Shown: positions 33,018-44,622 of the stretch, piece after piece | How positions within the stretch are numbered: the first letter of the stretch is position 1 | Layout of the letters: every line of letters begins with the position of its first letter | NCBI GenBank assembly: GCA_930367215.1 | Contig: OV884056.1 | Location: forward strand, 230,755,127 to 230,819,126 | Length of the DNA stretch: 64,000 nucleotides | Reading direction: 5' to 3' | Origin: Pollenia angustigena | Taxonomy: Eukaryota > Arthropoda > Insecta > Diptera > Polleniidae | Position numbers and translations under genes: made by a program | The notes under the pieces: model-generated | Seen by the model: only the letters and a program-made list of their open reading frames with translations | What the model was told of the DNA's origin: nothing | Databases searched by the model: none

Positions 33018-33500
33018 ATACCCTCCAACACCACTAGTGGATATTATACATCTAAGGCCTCATAAAGTATATATATATATACTGGCTCCTTGAGTAATTC
33101 TAAGTCGTTTAAGCCATGTCCGTCTGCCAGTCTGTTGAAAAGACGCTCACTTTCGAGAAACTCAAAAGAAATTAACAAACTTGGTGACAAATTGCTTGTA
33201 AGTAGTTACCCTAAGCAGTTTGGTATTGAAGTCCAGCAAAATCGGTTCAGTAGGATCAGAGCTGTGAATTAAAATGTAGAACCATTACCTTAAAAAATTC
33301 ATAATTTTGTTACAAAAACTAACATTATGATGGAATAATACACGGAATGATATTAGATTTTGCACAAATTTGTTTTATTCGTCTAAAAATCACACTGTGA
33401 AATTTCGTGAAGATCGGTCCATAATTTACTATATGCTCCATATAAAGCCAACTTTGGTAAACCAATTAAATACGCCTAAAACCGTAGCAGATGTAGAGAT
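33018..33500. repeat. DINE-1-like repeat
   Basis: It starts TTTTATACCCTCCAACACCA, has TTCTAAGTCGTTTAAGCCAT and GTCCGTCTG near 33100, and AAAATCGGTTCAGTAGGATC near 33240. The copy at 41300 shares these segments. Confidence 0.5.
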
Positions 33501-35137
33501 TTCTGTAAAATTTCTTCCAATTTAGCTGCATATCGCCAGAAAAAATGTCATGTATTTTTGTGATACACGGTCTATTATTTACCTTAAGCTACGTTCACAC
33601 CTATTAAATATTTGACGTCCTACACGTAACCCCTAGCTTTATTAAAGAGTTATTTGCTTTTGCTAAACGTTTGGCTTGATTAAAATCCATTAAAGAGTTT
33701 CTAAATTACGCTAAACAATTCTCTTCTTACAAATAAAGATTAGTAAGTGAATAGAACTTGTCAAAAATAAAGCTAAAGTTTGTTCAATTTATTGTTCACG
33801 CTTTTTTTGGATTTTTTTGTCAAATATTTGTTAGGTCTGAACATACCTTTAGATTGATTGATTCATAACTTACCATGTCTCCAATATAAACTTCCCCTCT
33901 GAAAATCATTTAAATTCGGCTGAAACTGTTACGAATCGGGATATTTTACTCAAGCTAGTTAAAATTGCTAAAAAAAAAAATTATAAAACTTTCTTAAACA
34001 CAAAAATAAGTTTGTTTATACATACTTGTCTTTTTCAATGACCGTATTCATAACAGGCACACAGTACTTTGTTCCATATACAAAAATAAGGTGAAGCAAT
34101 GTTGTTCCAATGTTTAAAAAATTACTGTACTGTATTCGTATCTAAAAAAATTACATGTAGGGAGAACCTTTTTTTATGTTAAATGCGTTTCGGCGCTTCA
34201 AGAGGTCGCTTAACTTGTCCTAATTTTTAATAAAATTTTACAAGAAAAATTAAACTTAATTGATGTACTAGGAACAAAATTACTAAAAATTTATTTTATA
34301 GAAGTACCACAATTTTTAAATTAGTATTTGCAATGCATTCTTCTTTGATATGAGCCCATAATTTACCATGTATTAGTAATGCACTGGATGCATCTTAAAC
34401 AAGTGTTACCGTATTTAAAAAAAAATTAAAAATAAATTTTGGTGGACAAATAAAAAAACTGAGTGAATACTTTTTTCAATTTTCTCTGCCGTTTAATAAA
34501 CCAAGTTTCCATCATTAAGAATCAAAAGAGAAACAAACCACATTTTAGTTCTCACTTGGGGATAAATTATCTTTTTTAGAGTCCCAAAGCTTATTTATTA
34601 TTTTTTATAACTTAGTAATTTTCAACAATTCAATAAAAAAGTATTGCCGAATTAAATTTTTTTAAAAAAGGATATGTGAGAGGTACATGAATCCTTTTAC
34701 GGAATTTTTTTCAAAACTTAAAATTTTGTTTTTTATATCATATATATCTCCATGCAGAATATTATTAGTCTGGGTCAACTCCTTTTATTTTTGCACAATT
34801 TTGCTCTACATCAAAGTTTTGTGCGGCGTATGATATAGAATTATATATTTTTTCGCCAGCTATTTCGTGCCTTTATATAAAATATTATACGTTTTAATTT
34901 GAAATCGTATCTGCGTCATACGCTGCAACGTTTATACGGTGCAATTGTGTTCCTACGGTAAGAAGAAAATACTTATAAATTTACTTAAAAACATAATATT
35001 CATATAAACATCTAAGATAAAAAAAATCTGCGTCTGATAAATCTAATGGTGTTTTCTTTTCTGACAATAATGTTCCATATATGCTACCATTCGTGCGGGT
35101 TTTTGTTCCATTCTAAAAATATATGCAAAAATAATTA
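33501..35137. other. Non-coding stretch
   Basis: No gene recognised. TACTCAAGCTAGTTAAAATT near 33950 is shared with 43350, so part of it is repeat-derived. Confidence 0.4.
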
Positions 35138-35141
35138 GTAT

Positions 35142-35500
35142 TGTGGTTATTTTGTTGAACTATTTATGGTTTTTAATCCAAATTTTTAATATTTTTAATT
35201 AGGCTTAAGTTCATCAAATTTAATTTTCATTAAATTATTTTTATGAAGAAAGGAATTTTTCAATATGAACATTAATTAAAATTTACTGATAATTATTCAT
35301 TCTTGGCTCAATTTGGGCTCGAACCCAGGCGTTTTTACGGACAGGTTACCCTGACATGTTTCGATTGCAACCACTCAATCTCCTCAGAGGGCTTGCCGTT
35401 TTACACTCGCAGCCATCGACGACTGCTGACGTCATTAGTCAAACATCAATCCTTAAACCAAATTGTATTTAACCTTTGGTAGATCGAAATTTGCAAAAAT
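35142..35500 (-). mobile_element. tRNA-like palindromic element, half copy
   Basis: One arm plus the adjoining loop piece of the element at 28400-29112, from AGTATTGTGGTTATTTTG to the loop words CCTTTGGTAGATCGAAATTT. It has the tRNA-like part at 35314-35380 on the minus strand. The D-like stem is GATTG / CAATC instead of GATCG / CGATC: both strands have changed and pairing is kept. The other arm is missing. Confidence 0.65.
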
Positions 35501-36127
35501 GTGAGAAGTTGTCGTTTTCCTTTTTAAACAAGTTGCAACAATAAATGGCAAATTTGTTCCATTTCTTACCCGCAGTTATAACTGAGTGTGAGATAAAACC
35601 CTTTTTTTGTATCTGCGTAAAGTACTTTTTTATGCAAGCAAGTATTTTTTTTCTTGTGTTTGCGTACAATTTGCGTTATATTGAGATTATAGTTATATTG
35701 TGATTGATATAAAAACTTTTTGTTTTTCGTTTGTTTTACTTTTATTATATTTTTTTGTCGCAAAATTTTTAACAACAGCTGACATTAATTATTGAAAATC
35801 AGTGCTGTTACCGCTTATTGGAATTGAAGGAAAATTTAATGTTGAAAATTGCTACAAGCGTGGTGAATATCGCTTTTAGTACAAACTTTGCATTCAATAT
35901 TTAACACGCTAAATACACATTAGTGTTGAGTGTAAAACGTAGCTATTATTTTGTTCCATTGTAATTTAGAAAAATGTATCACTTTGTAAGTGTTCGTGTA
36001 ACCTAATAAATATATTACACAACTATAATGCATCATTATTTTTTAGAAAAGAAAACACCATAAATCAACCACACTTCTAGCCATTTGATAACGTAGTCCT
36101 CATGATTTGCTAACAAATTTATCTAAG
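35501..36127. other. Non-coding stretch
   Basis: Nothing recognised. Short open frames on the minus strand lack family resemblance. Confidence 0.4.
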
Positions 36128-36136
36128 GTTTGCTTC

Positions 36137-36330
36137 CAAGGCGAATTGACTTTCAGGTGGCGTTGAAAACACAGCTGTGCTCCTTTTTTTAAATTAGAGA
36201 GAGGAATATCAAAAGTTACTTGTGTTTTTGACTTATCGGCCAACGAAAGCAGCAACAAAATACATTGTTGTGTTTTTGGTGTTGTTAATTGTTGTAGTAT
36301 CGACACCACCGTTTACATGAATTCGCCTTA
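36137..36330. mobile_element. hAT-type MITE, complete copy (194 bp)
   Basis: Ends are CAAGGCGAATTG and AATTCGCCTTA, with interior like 57730-57928. The flanks repeat GTTTGCTTC (36128-36136, 36331-36339), an 8-9 bp target duplication. Confidence 0.8.
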
Positions 36331-36573
36331 GTTTGCTTCCATGTAAAAGATTACTTTTGAGCATTAATATCAGATGTGTCAACCGATTAAGAATAATTCG
36401 ATTAATCGATCAAACAAAACCAAACTCTTGTTCGAATAATTTTAAAATGGCGATTTCAAATAACAAATAAATCGATTAATAAATGTCGATTAATCGAACA
36501 ATTTTTTTTATTTAAAAATAAATTAAATAAAAGCTTAGAATTTTATTTATTCTCAAAAGTTATTAGTGATTTT

Positions 36574-36861
36574 ATGCAAAATGTAGGAAAGTTAAAAAAT
36601 ATTGCTGATTGTAATAAATCTCAATGTTTATTAAGCAAAACCCGGTTGAGTACTCATAGTATTTCAAAAATGTATTTTATATTCTTATTGAACAAATCTT
36701 TGGAAAACAATTGTATCAACTGTCTTCCTTTTAAATTAAACGTTAAGAAAACTTTCAAGAAAGGGAATTTTTCAATTTCGGGTGAAAAACTTAGAAACAA
36801 ACAAAAAGCTCATAAAAAATTAAGAATTGATTTAAAAATGGCGAAATTCGATTGTTTTTAA
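36574..36861 (+). other. Unrecognised 95-codon frame inside the hAT remnant
   Basis: A Lys/Asn/Ser-rich frame without recognisable domain. It lies between the putative hAT left end and the transposase-like pieces, so it may be decayed transposase sequence, or chance in AT-rich DNA. Confidence 0.2.
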
Positions 36862-37179
36862 CAAAAGCTTTTTTTGTTTATTCTGATAGCTAATGCCACA
36901 TGTATCTTGAAATTTTTAAGGGGCTGTAGTACAACATTTGTTGGATATTATTTTTAAAAATTGCATTATAAATTTTTTTATCTAAAATTTTACGGATTTT
37001 ATTAAGCTTTTTTTCTTCCCCTGTAAATAAACAAAACATTCGAGCTCCTTTTTTATATTAAGCCATCGAAATATAAATCATATCATGAAACTAGAAAATA
37101 TTTTTATTGTATTTATCCTTTTTTAAATTATACATATATATAGTTTTACCATTTACGTAAGTGTCACAATATTACCATT

Positions 37180-37460
37180 GAAAACGGTGTAGTGGAAGAT
37201 AATCCAAAGACATCAAAAAATACCGAACATGGTCCAATGGAAAAATACATAAAAAGAGATAGCGGTTGTTCTATCGAAGAAATTGTATGCAGAAGTAGGT
37301 TTGCCAGCGCCAAATATCGGATAATAAAAAGATATGGAGTTTAGATGAACAATTTTTACGTATCAAAAAAAAAAAAAAATTCATAGCGCAGTTGAAAAAA
37401 TAAAGAAGAAAATGGAAGAATTTCCATAGTTGTAGATGAATGGGCGGAACTTATTTAAAA
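37180..37460 (+). pseudogene. hAT transposase fragment, degenerate
   Basis: One frame reads PMEKYIKRDSGCSIEEIVCR, resembling the region behind the BED zinc finger in insect hAT transposases (a xLExYIKRxSLEEIVxR-type line). After about 150 bp with stops and an A run, VVDEWAE appears where that family has a DEW motif. Everything between is shifted or lost, and neither the BED finger nor the C-terminal dimerisation domain is visible. The link to hAT is by eye only. Confidence 0.42.
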
Positions 37461-37534
37461 TACGTTATTTTTTTGTAAAAATAATTTTTTTATTCGTAAT
37501 TCTCATCGGTTAATTGAATCATTTTATAGATTTA

Positions 37535-37661
37535 CAGCCTGTTCATGGATTTCGAACGTCATCGTTCGCATAGAAAACTTCGAAGAATGTTCGAATTTTG
37601 TTTTTGTTTTTAATGTTATTTCCTATGCGAACGATGACGTTCGATATCGTTAAACTGGCAG
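37535..37661. mobile_element. Hairpin MITE, copy 1 (GAACGTCATCGTTCGCATAG)
   Basis: Inverted arms GAACGTCATCGTTCGCATAG and partner lie within outer words CTG(T)T...GGCAG. A related, less perfect copy is at 46134-46235. Confidence 0.6.
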
Positions 37662-38285
37662 TTAATCGTCTGATCGAACGAACAGAAACAATTATTTGAA
37701 TTATTCAAACAAAGTTGAAATGCGAAAAATTAACTCTAATTAATATGCTTGTAAAATTTTATTGCGTTGTTGTCAGATGCTGCTACGATTTTCGATTGAA
37801 CCACATCTAAAAACAACGCAAAACGAAACAACCCAAATCGGATCAACGTAAATAGTGGCTTTGGTGTAACAAGCTTAAAATTAACCATAATTTGGTCAAA
37901 GTTAGCAATAATATAGTCAGTTTTAATAATAATAAGGTAAAACTTAATAAAATTATGGCAAATTAATTTCAAAAATTATTCAAATGTGCTCTTTGTATCA
38001 AGTTGTAATTTTATGTAGCTTTCTTTACTACGGCGACGTATTATGTTCCACTCTTATAAACTATCTTATAACGTATATTTATTGTTTCCTATAATTCCTT
38101 TAAGGAACATAGTGCTGCAAACTACCTTTTGATTGACAGTGAATTAGCCTGCAACGAACTTTATCGGCATTTATTTCGTTTACCTGGTTAGTGCTACTTC
38201 GTAAATTACATGTATTTAAATCATAATTCGATATTCGAAAGAAATTCGATAGTTTTAAGCAATCTTAGCAAGTAATATTAAATAA
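37662..38285. other. Non-coding stretch
   Basis: Nothing recognised. Confidence 0.4.
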
Positions 38286-38630
38286 AATTTTAATTTCTAA
38301 AGATTTTGTTATTCGTGCTTAATTCCCAGTTTTTATTCTTGACAAAAACACTTGAAATTTATTGTTGATGGGATAAGCTTTTCCTATGCATTTCACTGGT
38401 TGCTTAGGCCAGATCATCAGGAAACTTCATCCATAAAGATTTTAGACAAACTAAAGATATTAAACCAAATAAAACTGTTAAACGTATAAGAATTATAGCA
38501 ACAGTTCTACTTGTAATAATATCAAAGCTTAAACAAAACACATCAACAATAAACAACAGTGGGTTTATCTCATCTTAAAAACTGGGAATTTAGCACGAAT
38601 AACAAAATCTTTAGAAATTAAAATTTTGTA
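38286..38630. mobile_element. TIR element, about 345 bp
   Basis: Inverted ends of about 50 bp share TTCTAAAGATTTTGTTATTC and AATTCCCAGTTTTTA. The interior 38450-38580 resembles 21580-21690. No frame. Confidence 0.6.
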
Positions 38631-38803
38631 TTCCCAAAAATTTAAATTACTTTTTGATTAAATAAAATTTTATTTTTCGTAGAAAAATTTATGTTAAAAA
38701 TATCAGTAGTTAGTTTAATAAAGTATTTTTAACTATACTTTAAAAAAATTTGTTTGTGTGCAGTTTTTTTCTGTTAGGACCACCACTCAGGGGATGATCC
38801 CTA

Positions 38804-39410
38804 CTAATACATTGCATTGTGTTGGAGGGAGTAGTGTTTGTGAACATTCGATTTGAACTTATTCATGTCATAATCCAGATACGAACTGTCCGGGAAAAAA
38901 CGAATTTTCTCTGTAATGCGTTGTACGATTCACCTGCCAATCGACAACATAAGGATGGGCTCTTGAGGAAAAACGTGTATTACGAGCAAACGTAGGGATT
39001 TCGGGAACCAGATCCCTAATTTCGTCAGAACACATCCCATTGTAGTAACAATAAAACAGGCAAATACAACCCACATTGCGACGGTGCTCAAGGGAGTCAA
39101 TAGAGTTGGATACCCCACTGTCACCAATGAGAACCCGCGCCCTCTTCTGCACGCGGTCGAGAGCTCCAAAATAGACTTTGAAGCACCGGCCTACACATGA
39201 GAGTTGTATTCACTACGCGGCCGGATATAGGTTGTATAAATAGTAAGGAGATCAGATGGAGTGAGGTATATCTTACACCGTCTTAGAAAACCGAGGCACT
39301 TGAATGCCTCTTTCGACACCTTGAATATATGTTCTGTTCATCGGACATCACATTGTATCCTCATGCCCAGAACATCAAGAGATTCTGATTCCTAAATACT
39401 TATACCACCC
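38804..39410 (-). pseudogene. LINE ORF2, C-terminal part (downstream of a hAT insertion)
   Basis: The minus strand reads ESESLDVLGMRIQCDV, FKCLGFLRRC, YLTPSDLLTIYTTYIRP, then VQKRARVLIGDSGVSNSIDS and EHRRNVGC, and ends FKSNVHKHYSLQHNAMY before TAG. These are the post-RT and C-terminal segments of a jockey-type non-LTR protein. A stop replaces a Trp after NSHV and a frameshift follows; there is further damage near 38890. The upstream part of the same protein is at 40120-40305, beyond the inserted element 39419-40111. Confidence 0.78.
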
Positions 39411-40119
39411 ATATATACCAGTGCTGGGATACTATCGATATTTATCGATAGTTCAGATTACACTATCAATATATCGATATTACTACCGACTGAATGTTTG
39501 TACTCAAGTAGGGAAGCTTTAACTAGTTTTTTATCAGGCTAAAGTTCGTTGTTTTTATCACTTTATTGAATGTATGAGACGTATCTATGTACGCGCGTTA
39601 TTTTAGATGACAGTTTTTAAAAATTGTAAAGCTGAGAAGCACCTTTCTGAAGGAACCAAAAAAACAAGATATTTTATTGCAACTTTAGATAATGTTCTAA
39701 ATTGGATTTGATTCTCAACCCAAAAGGTAATCAATCTAGCGGACTTTTCCTCTAATGGTCATTCATTGTTTTATCCTATGCTCGCATATGATTTTTTTTT
39801 TACAACATTACAAAAATATTTGACATTTCAGTCCCTATGTTAACATTAACAAATTTGGACATAAAGGGTTTAATTAGCAGTAAAAAATCATATCTAAGCA
39901 ATCCATACCACCTGCCATTCTTGTTGTTTGTATTCATTGCTGTAACTCTGCGCGAATTAATAATAGCAAGTAAAAATTTGCGGCAAAAAACTGTGCTTAT
40001 AGCTGCTGTAACATGTCTTCATAGCTGTATTTTAAATAAAAATAATATCGATATTGATATTTTCCTATCGATAATTTCGATAGTTTAAGACTATCGATAC
40101 TATCGATACTAATATATAC
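39411..40119. mobile_element. hAT-type insertion with 8-bp TSD ATATATAC
   Basis: The element (39419-40111, 693 bp) starts CAGTGCTGGGATACTATCG and ends in CTATCGATACTATCGATACT. It is flanked by exact ATATATAC repeats (39411-39418, 40112-40119). It interrupts a LINE whose protein resumes on the other side. The ends are rich in TATCGATA palindromes; the right end has lost the CAGTGCTGGGA part. No transposase is visible, and the 83-codon frame at 39837-40088 is unrecognised. Confidence 0.8.
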
Positions 40120-40305
40120 AGATGAGGCACCTTGATTTGTCGCGCGTTTATGCGTCAGCACGCAACATTGGGTTGTTCGGGCATTAAAATCGACCCTATT
40201 TGCACGACCCCATTCCGAGACTATGTCAAGGGCACCGCCAAGCGTATCATTCATATTCTGCCTCATAGCACTGACATCGGATACGCTTGGTCTGCATTCG
40301 AATGA
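40120..40305 (-). pseudogene. LINE ORF2 fragment (upstream of the hAT insertion)
   Basis: The minus strand reads DIVSEWGRANRVDFNARTTQ and CCVLTHKRATNQGAS. This is the part just behind the RT domain of jockey-type proteins (a W...N.VDFN...TQ segment). It continues directly in the piece at 38804-39410 once the insertion is set aside. Only about 60 codons are left; the RT core itself is missing, so the copy is 5' truncated. Confidence 0.75.
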
Positions 40306-40319
40306 GTTTATTGGTTTGA

Positions 40320-41299
40320 ATAAATTTATTAAAACAAGTTTTTTATATAAAAGAAATAAGACCTTAAGCTCGAATATTTAATTTTCTTTTAAATATTTTT
40401 AAAAAAATTAAAAAAACAACAATATTGGGACAAGTTGTTTCTTATCTGGTAGCATATTCTGGCCGTTACAGCCTTGATATTACTTATTGGTTTTTTGAAG
40501 TTTGCCAGATTGAGAAGCGAATTCTAGTAATAAAAATGTTTTCAAATAGAACAATAATAGCTTAAAAAATAAACTTAAGTCTAGAAACAATATAACATTT
40601 AAAGGATAACTAAGTTAGGTCTATAAAAGCGAAACGCAAATGCGATTGCAAAACCGAATATTCGCCGCACCTTTGTACACATCCGACAACAACGAAAAAT
40701 TGGATGCAACTACTGATGAGCAAAAAAAATTCAGTGTAGAAATCTGTTACTGAGTAATTTACTATTAAAATTTATATTTTTTTCTTGCCTTCTGCTCTGG
40801 TTGTAGTCTATAGTTGCTGACTGAACACCACTTACTTTAAAATTTTTTTTATTTTTTAAGAACAAAAATTTGTTCAATGACATTTTTTGTGCATTATTTT
40901 TTAATGTGTATTTCTGTTTAAGAGCACGCAAATATATGCAATTCCAAACAGAAAATTATCTCTTTCAAATTTAATATTTATTTTAGTGTTTGATTTTTAA
41001 TTAAGTAAAATTTAATTTTTTAATAAAATAAGACCCTGCATTTACATCTGCAAATAACTGCTTGCAATTAAAGTATACGCTTTGAAGGCGAAAATGTCAA
41101 AGATGTCCAAGGTCATGCAAATTGCATGAGTGCTAAATTTGTTTTTTTTGTTTGTTTTGTAAATAATGGTAGAAATACATAGCACGAGTTAATTTTTTGA
41201 TGATTAGCGTGCCTTTGAAAACTTAAGCGCATGAAAAATTGCAATTTGCAAGTTACATAACGCGTTTATAGAATTCCAAGCTTCGGCTCTTTTATTTTT
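40320..41299. other. Non-coding stretch
   Basis: No gene or clear repeat recognised. AT-rich. Confidence 0.45.
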
Positions 41300-42010
41300 A
41301 TACCCTCCACCACTAGCGTTGAATGGGGGTACGCTAAGTGAGAAACTTTTTTAATCAATATTCATCTAGGAGCCCATAAAGTAATTATATTCTAAGTCCT
41401 TAAGTATGTAATTCTAAGTCGATTTAGCCATGTCCGTCTGTCTGTCCGTTTTTTGAAAACATGCTCACTTTCAAACCACTCAAAATAAAAGAACAATATT
41501 GGCGTCAAATTGCTTTTAATTTTCCTAAGCAGTTAGGAATTGAAATTAAGCAAAATCGGTTCAGTAGGACAAGAGTTATGAATTAAAATGGGGAACCAGC
41601 ACTCTAAAAATCTTATAAACTAGCGTAAATGGTGACATAAGGCACGGATTTATATGAGATTTTGCACAATTTCTTTTCATATGACTAGAAATCACAATTT
41701 CGGGACGATCGGTCCATAATTTACCTTAGGTCCCACATAAGTCCACTCTCAGAAAAAAGTTTGGTATGCGTAAAACCTTTACAAATCATGCTAATAAAAT
41801 TTGCAGCCTGTTTTTTTAAAAATTAAAACAAAATTTCGTGTGAGAAATAATATTGAAAACAACAATAAAATACGAAAATTAATTTTTGCTTTATATATAA
41901 TTTCTTACAAGAAATTTTGTTTTCCTTTTCTAATACCAGGCAGTTGGTTTGTCACAGTTTAAAATGTTTAGAAATCACACTATCTTATTTCGTGTAGATC
42001 GGTCCATAGC
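41300..42010. repeat. DINE-1-like repeat
   Basis: TTATACCCTCCACCACTAGC at the start, GATTTAGCCATGTCCGTCTG near 41430, AAAATCGGTTCAGTAGGACA near 41550, and GATCGGTCCATAATTTACC near 41710. A second ATCGGTCCATA occurs near 42000. Confidence 0.5.
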
Positions 42011-42129
42011 ACAGTGTAACAAGATTTGGGTAATCGCCGCCAGCCTCAACACTTGCAACGCGAAAGGAAAGTAGACTAGTAGAGCAAATCTGCCAAAGGG
42101 TTTGGAAAATTTAGCTCGAGTTCCCTAAA

Positions 42130-43320
42130 TATGGGCCCCTAAAGTTTTTGAATTTTTTTTTAAACGCGTTTGGTTTAAGTCAAAAAAATATAATAAATGT
42201 ACTTCTGAGCTAAAAGATAATTTCAGATGTCTTTAGTAAAATCATATGGCGATTCTTTTCTTAGAATGTAAAACCCTTTAACTTTCATTTTAAGGGGAAA
42301 TTTTTGTCCTTTTTCCCAACTCTTGCACAAAAGTATACTTAAACGGGACTTTTAAGGGTTAACATGTTCTACGAATATTTTCTGCAACAAATTTCACTAG
42401 GGGTGTTTTAAGACCAACAGTTCGTGTGATGTATTTAAAACGGATTTTCGAAGTTTCGGGCATTGAAATTTTTTAATTTCTTAAAAAGGCGTTTGGTACA
42501 AGTCAAAAAATATACTAAATGTACTTCTGAGCTAAAAGACTAATGTCTGCAGTAGAATTGTATGGCGATTCTTTTCTTGGAATATATTAACCCTCTAACA
42601 CTCATTTTAAGGGGTAATTTTTTAACTTCCACACAAAAATATACTAGAACGGCACTTTAGAGGGCTAAAATGCTCTACGAATATTTTCTGCATCAAATTT
42701 CAGTAAGACCAAAAAATCATGCAATGCATGTAAAACGGATTTCCAAAATTCCGGCCCTTCAAATTTTAAAATTTTTCGAAAACCAGTTTTACATATGTAC
42801 ATTGAACGATTTTTTGGTCTTAGAAGACCGCTAGTTAAATTTGGTGCAGAAAATATTCGTGGAACATCGGCCCCTGGGGGCATAGCGTGATGATCGTTGC
42901 TCTAAAGCAGTGAAGGGCACATTTGCTAATCCTATGTACGCGTGCATACGAATAAAAATGCTGCTTGTGTGACGTCGACACATGTACACTATAAACTTCT
43001 TTGTGTGGTCTGTGACAATGTACGTTCGGCTGTTGCTTTGTTGTTATTTCGTCAACAAAAGCATAAATGTGATAGTATGTGTGTGCCCTTCACTGCTCTA
43101 AAGTGCCATTTATGTATTATTGTGTATGGAAGCTAAAAATTACCACTTAAAATGAGTGCCATACTATTCTACTGAAGACATCTGAAATAGTCTTTTAGCT
43201 CAGAAGTACATTTAGTATATTTTTTTGACTTGTACCAAACGCCTTAATTATATATTCGTAGAACATTTTAACCCTTAGAAGTGCCGTTTTAGTATACTTT
43301 TGTGTTCCAACTTAGCTATA
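42130..43320. mobile_element. Composite foldback with repeated arms
   Basis: A unit with AAATGTACTTCTGAGCTAAA, ATGGCGATTCTTTTCTT and TCTACGAATATTTTCTGCA occurs directly at 42160-42420 and 42480-42720 (about 330-bp period), and inverted at about 43130-43310. The centre holds an independent hAT-type MITE. Confidence 0.6.
42900..43103. mobile_element. hAT-type MITE with TSD CTCTAAAG
   Basis: The element (42908-43095, 188 bp) has perfect 14-bp ends CAGTGAAGGGCACA / TGTGCCCTTCACTG. Exact 8-bp flanks CTCTAAAG lie at 42900-42907 and 43096-43103. Both features are typical of hAT elements. The 64-codon frame inside is not conserved sequence as far as I can tell. Confidence 0.85.
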
Positions 43321-43324
43321 TAAT

Positions 43325-43535
43325 TACTTGTTACGAATCATGATATTTTACTCAAGCTAGTTCAAATTTCTGAAAGGAAATATGTCTAAACTGCAACCAA
43401 TGAAAATGCTGACGTCCGTTTTTATAAACATAAATTAATAATACATAGACGTACATAGAGCCCACTACTGATATATTCGAACTGTCGGTGGAGGTTAGCA
43501 ATGATTCAGCACAGCCGAATATAGCACTTTAACTT
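43325..43535. repeat. DINE-1-like repeat, end part
   Basis: It ends with GTCGGTGGAGGTTAGCAATG, CAGCACAGCCGAATATAGCA and CTTTAACTTATT, matching the terminal hairpin and ACTTGTT-type end of the family. Confidence 0.45.
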
Positions 43536-43739
43536 ATTATTTTTTAAATTAACTTGCTGCAAATGGCAAAACATCTCTGTCCCACCAAACATGAAGTCAA
43601 ACCTTTGATATACAATTACTTTATAATTTGACAATTCTCAAACCTTTTTCAATTGTTTGATTTTAACATTTGAACTCAACTTGATAATGATTTGAATATA
43701 AACCTTTGACATACAATGTTTTATTAATTTAATAACGGG

Positions 43740-44608
43740 TGGTTAAATGTTAAGGGCCGATGTTGATTTTGAATAAAACACAAAATATTTAGGAAATTAT
43801 TGTAATTTTTTTTATTATGATAATATTGGTATGGTTCAATTATGTATGGGACAAAATATCGACCAAATGGTCGCCGCGAACTCGGCGGGGCACACCTCCA
43901 TCCGATGGGCCAAATTTTCGATGACGCTGAGGCATAATTGAGGTTCTATGCCGTTTATGTGCCGAATTATCTCATCCTTTAGCTCTTGAATTGTTGCTGG
44001 CTTATCGACGTACACCTTTTCTTTCAAATAACCCCAAAGAAAGGAGTCCAACGGTGTCAAATCACATGATCTTGGCTGCCAATCGACATCGCCATCACGT
44101 GAGATAACACGGCCATTGAATTTGTTTCGTTAGCTGTGTGGCAAGTGGCACCGTCCTGTTGAAACCACATATCGTCCACATACGTATCTTCCAATTCGGG
44201 CCATAAAAAGTTCGTTATCATCTCACGATACCGAACACCATTCACAGTCACTGCCTGACCGGCCTCATTTTGGAAAAAATACGGCCCGATGGTGCCGCCA
44301 GCCCATAAACCGCACCAAACAGTCACTCTTTTTCGACAATCACTCTTGGATTATAATTCGCCAAAATGTGGCAATTCTGCTTATTGGCGATTCCACTGAG
44401 GTGAAAATGTTCCTCATCACTGAAGATGATTTGCACGATATGCATTTTGATTTGAACGCCCATTTTCATAAAAAGGCTAAATAACTTTAACGCGCTGCTC
44501 GATTGTGTATCTTACCATCATACAATTGAGAAAAGTCAAATGAAATGCAGAAAAAAACTTGACGTTTAGGTATGGTTCACATTCAACACTGCCCTGGAAA
44601 TTTAACCA
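43740..44608 (-). mobile_element. mariner-like element
   Basis: Imperfect inverted ends start TGGTTAAATG (43740) and end TTTAACCA (44608); within them GGGC and TGTTGA words also match. The exact borders and TA flanks are uncertain. The element contains a broken transposase on the minus strand. Confidence 0.65.
43836..44521 (-). pseudogene. mariner-like transposase, broken
   Basis: From the minus strand: the N-terminus MMVRYTIEQRVKVI with a stop at once after it, then a jump into the catalytic part (IIFSDEEHFHLSG, first Asp region), VTVWCGLWAGGTIGPYFF, TVNGVRYREMITNFLWPEL, the second Asp in FQQDGATCHTA, and the third in SCDLTPLDSFLWGYLKEKVY. The C-terminus reads PATIQELKDEIIRHI and ENLAHRMEVC. 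Most of the DNA-binding half is deleted. A frameshift precedes VTVWCG, and another with a small deletion lies between TCHTANETN and the third Asp block. All three Asp regions are still readable. The family is mariner; the subgroup is not fixed, because the spacing between the second and third Asp is altered by the deletion. Confidence 0.85.
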
Positions 44609-44622
44609 TTTTTACAATACCT

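Larger units (their letters stand above)
36366..37530 (+). mobile_element. Probable hAT element remnant
   Basis: It starts near CAGATGTGTCAACCGATTAA and is rich in TCGATTAATCGA palindromes (36390-36510). A related CGGTTAATTGAATC lies near 37508. It contains the transposase-like pieces at 37180-37460. Borders are uncertain. Confidence 0.4.

Noticed and set aside
39837..40088. 83-codon frame inside the hAT-type insertion
   Set aside because: No similarity to a transposase; it runs into the TATCGATA repeat end.
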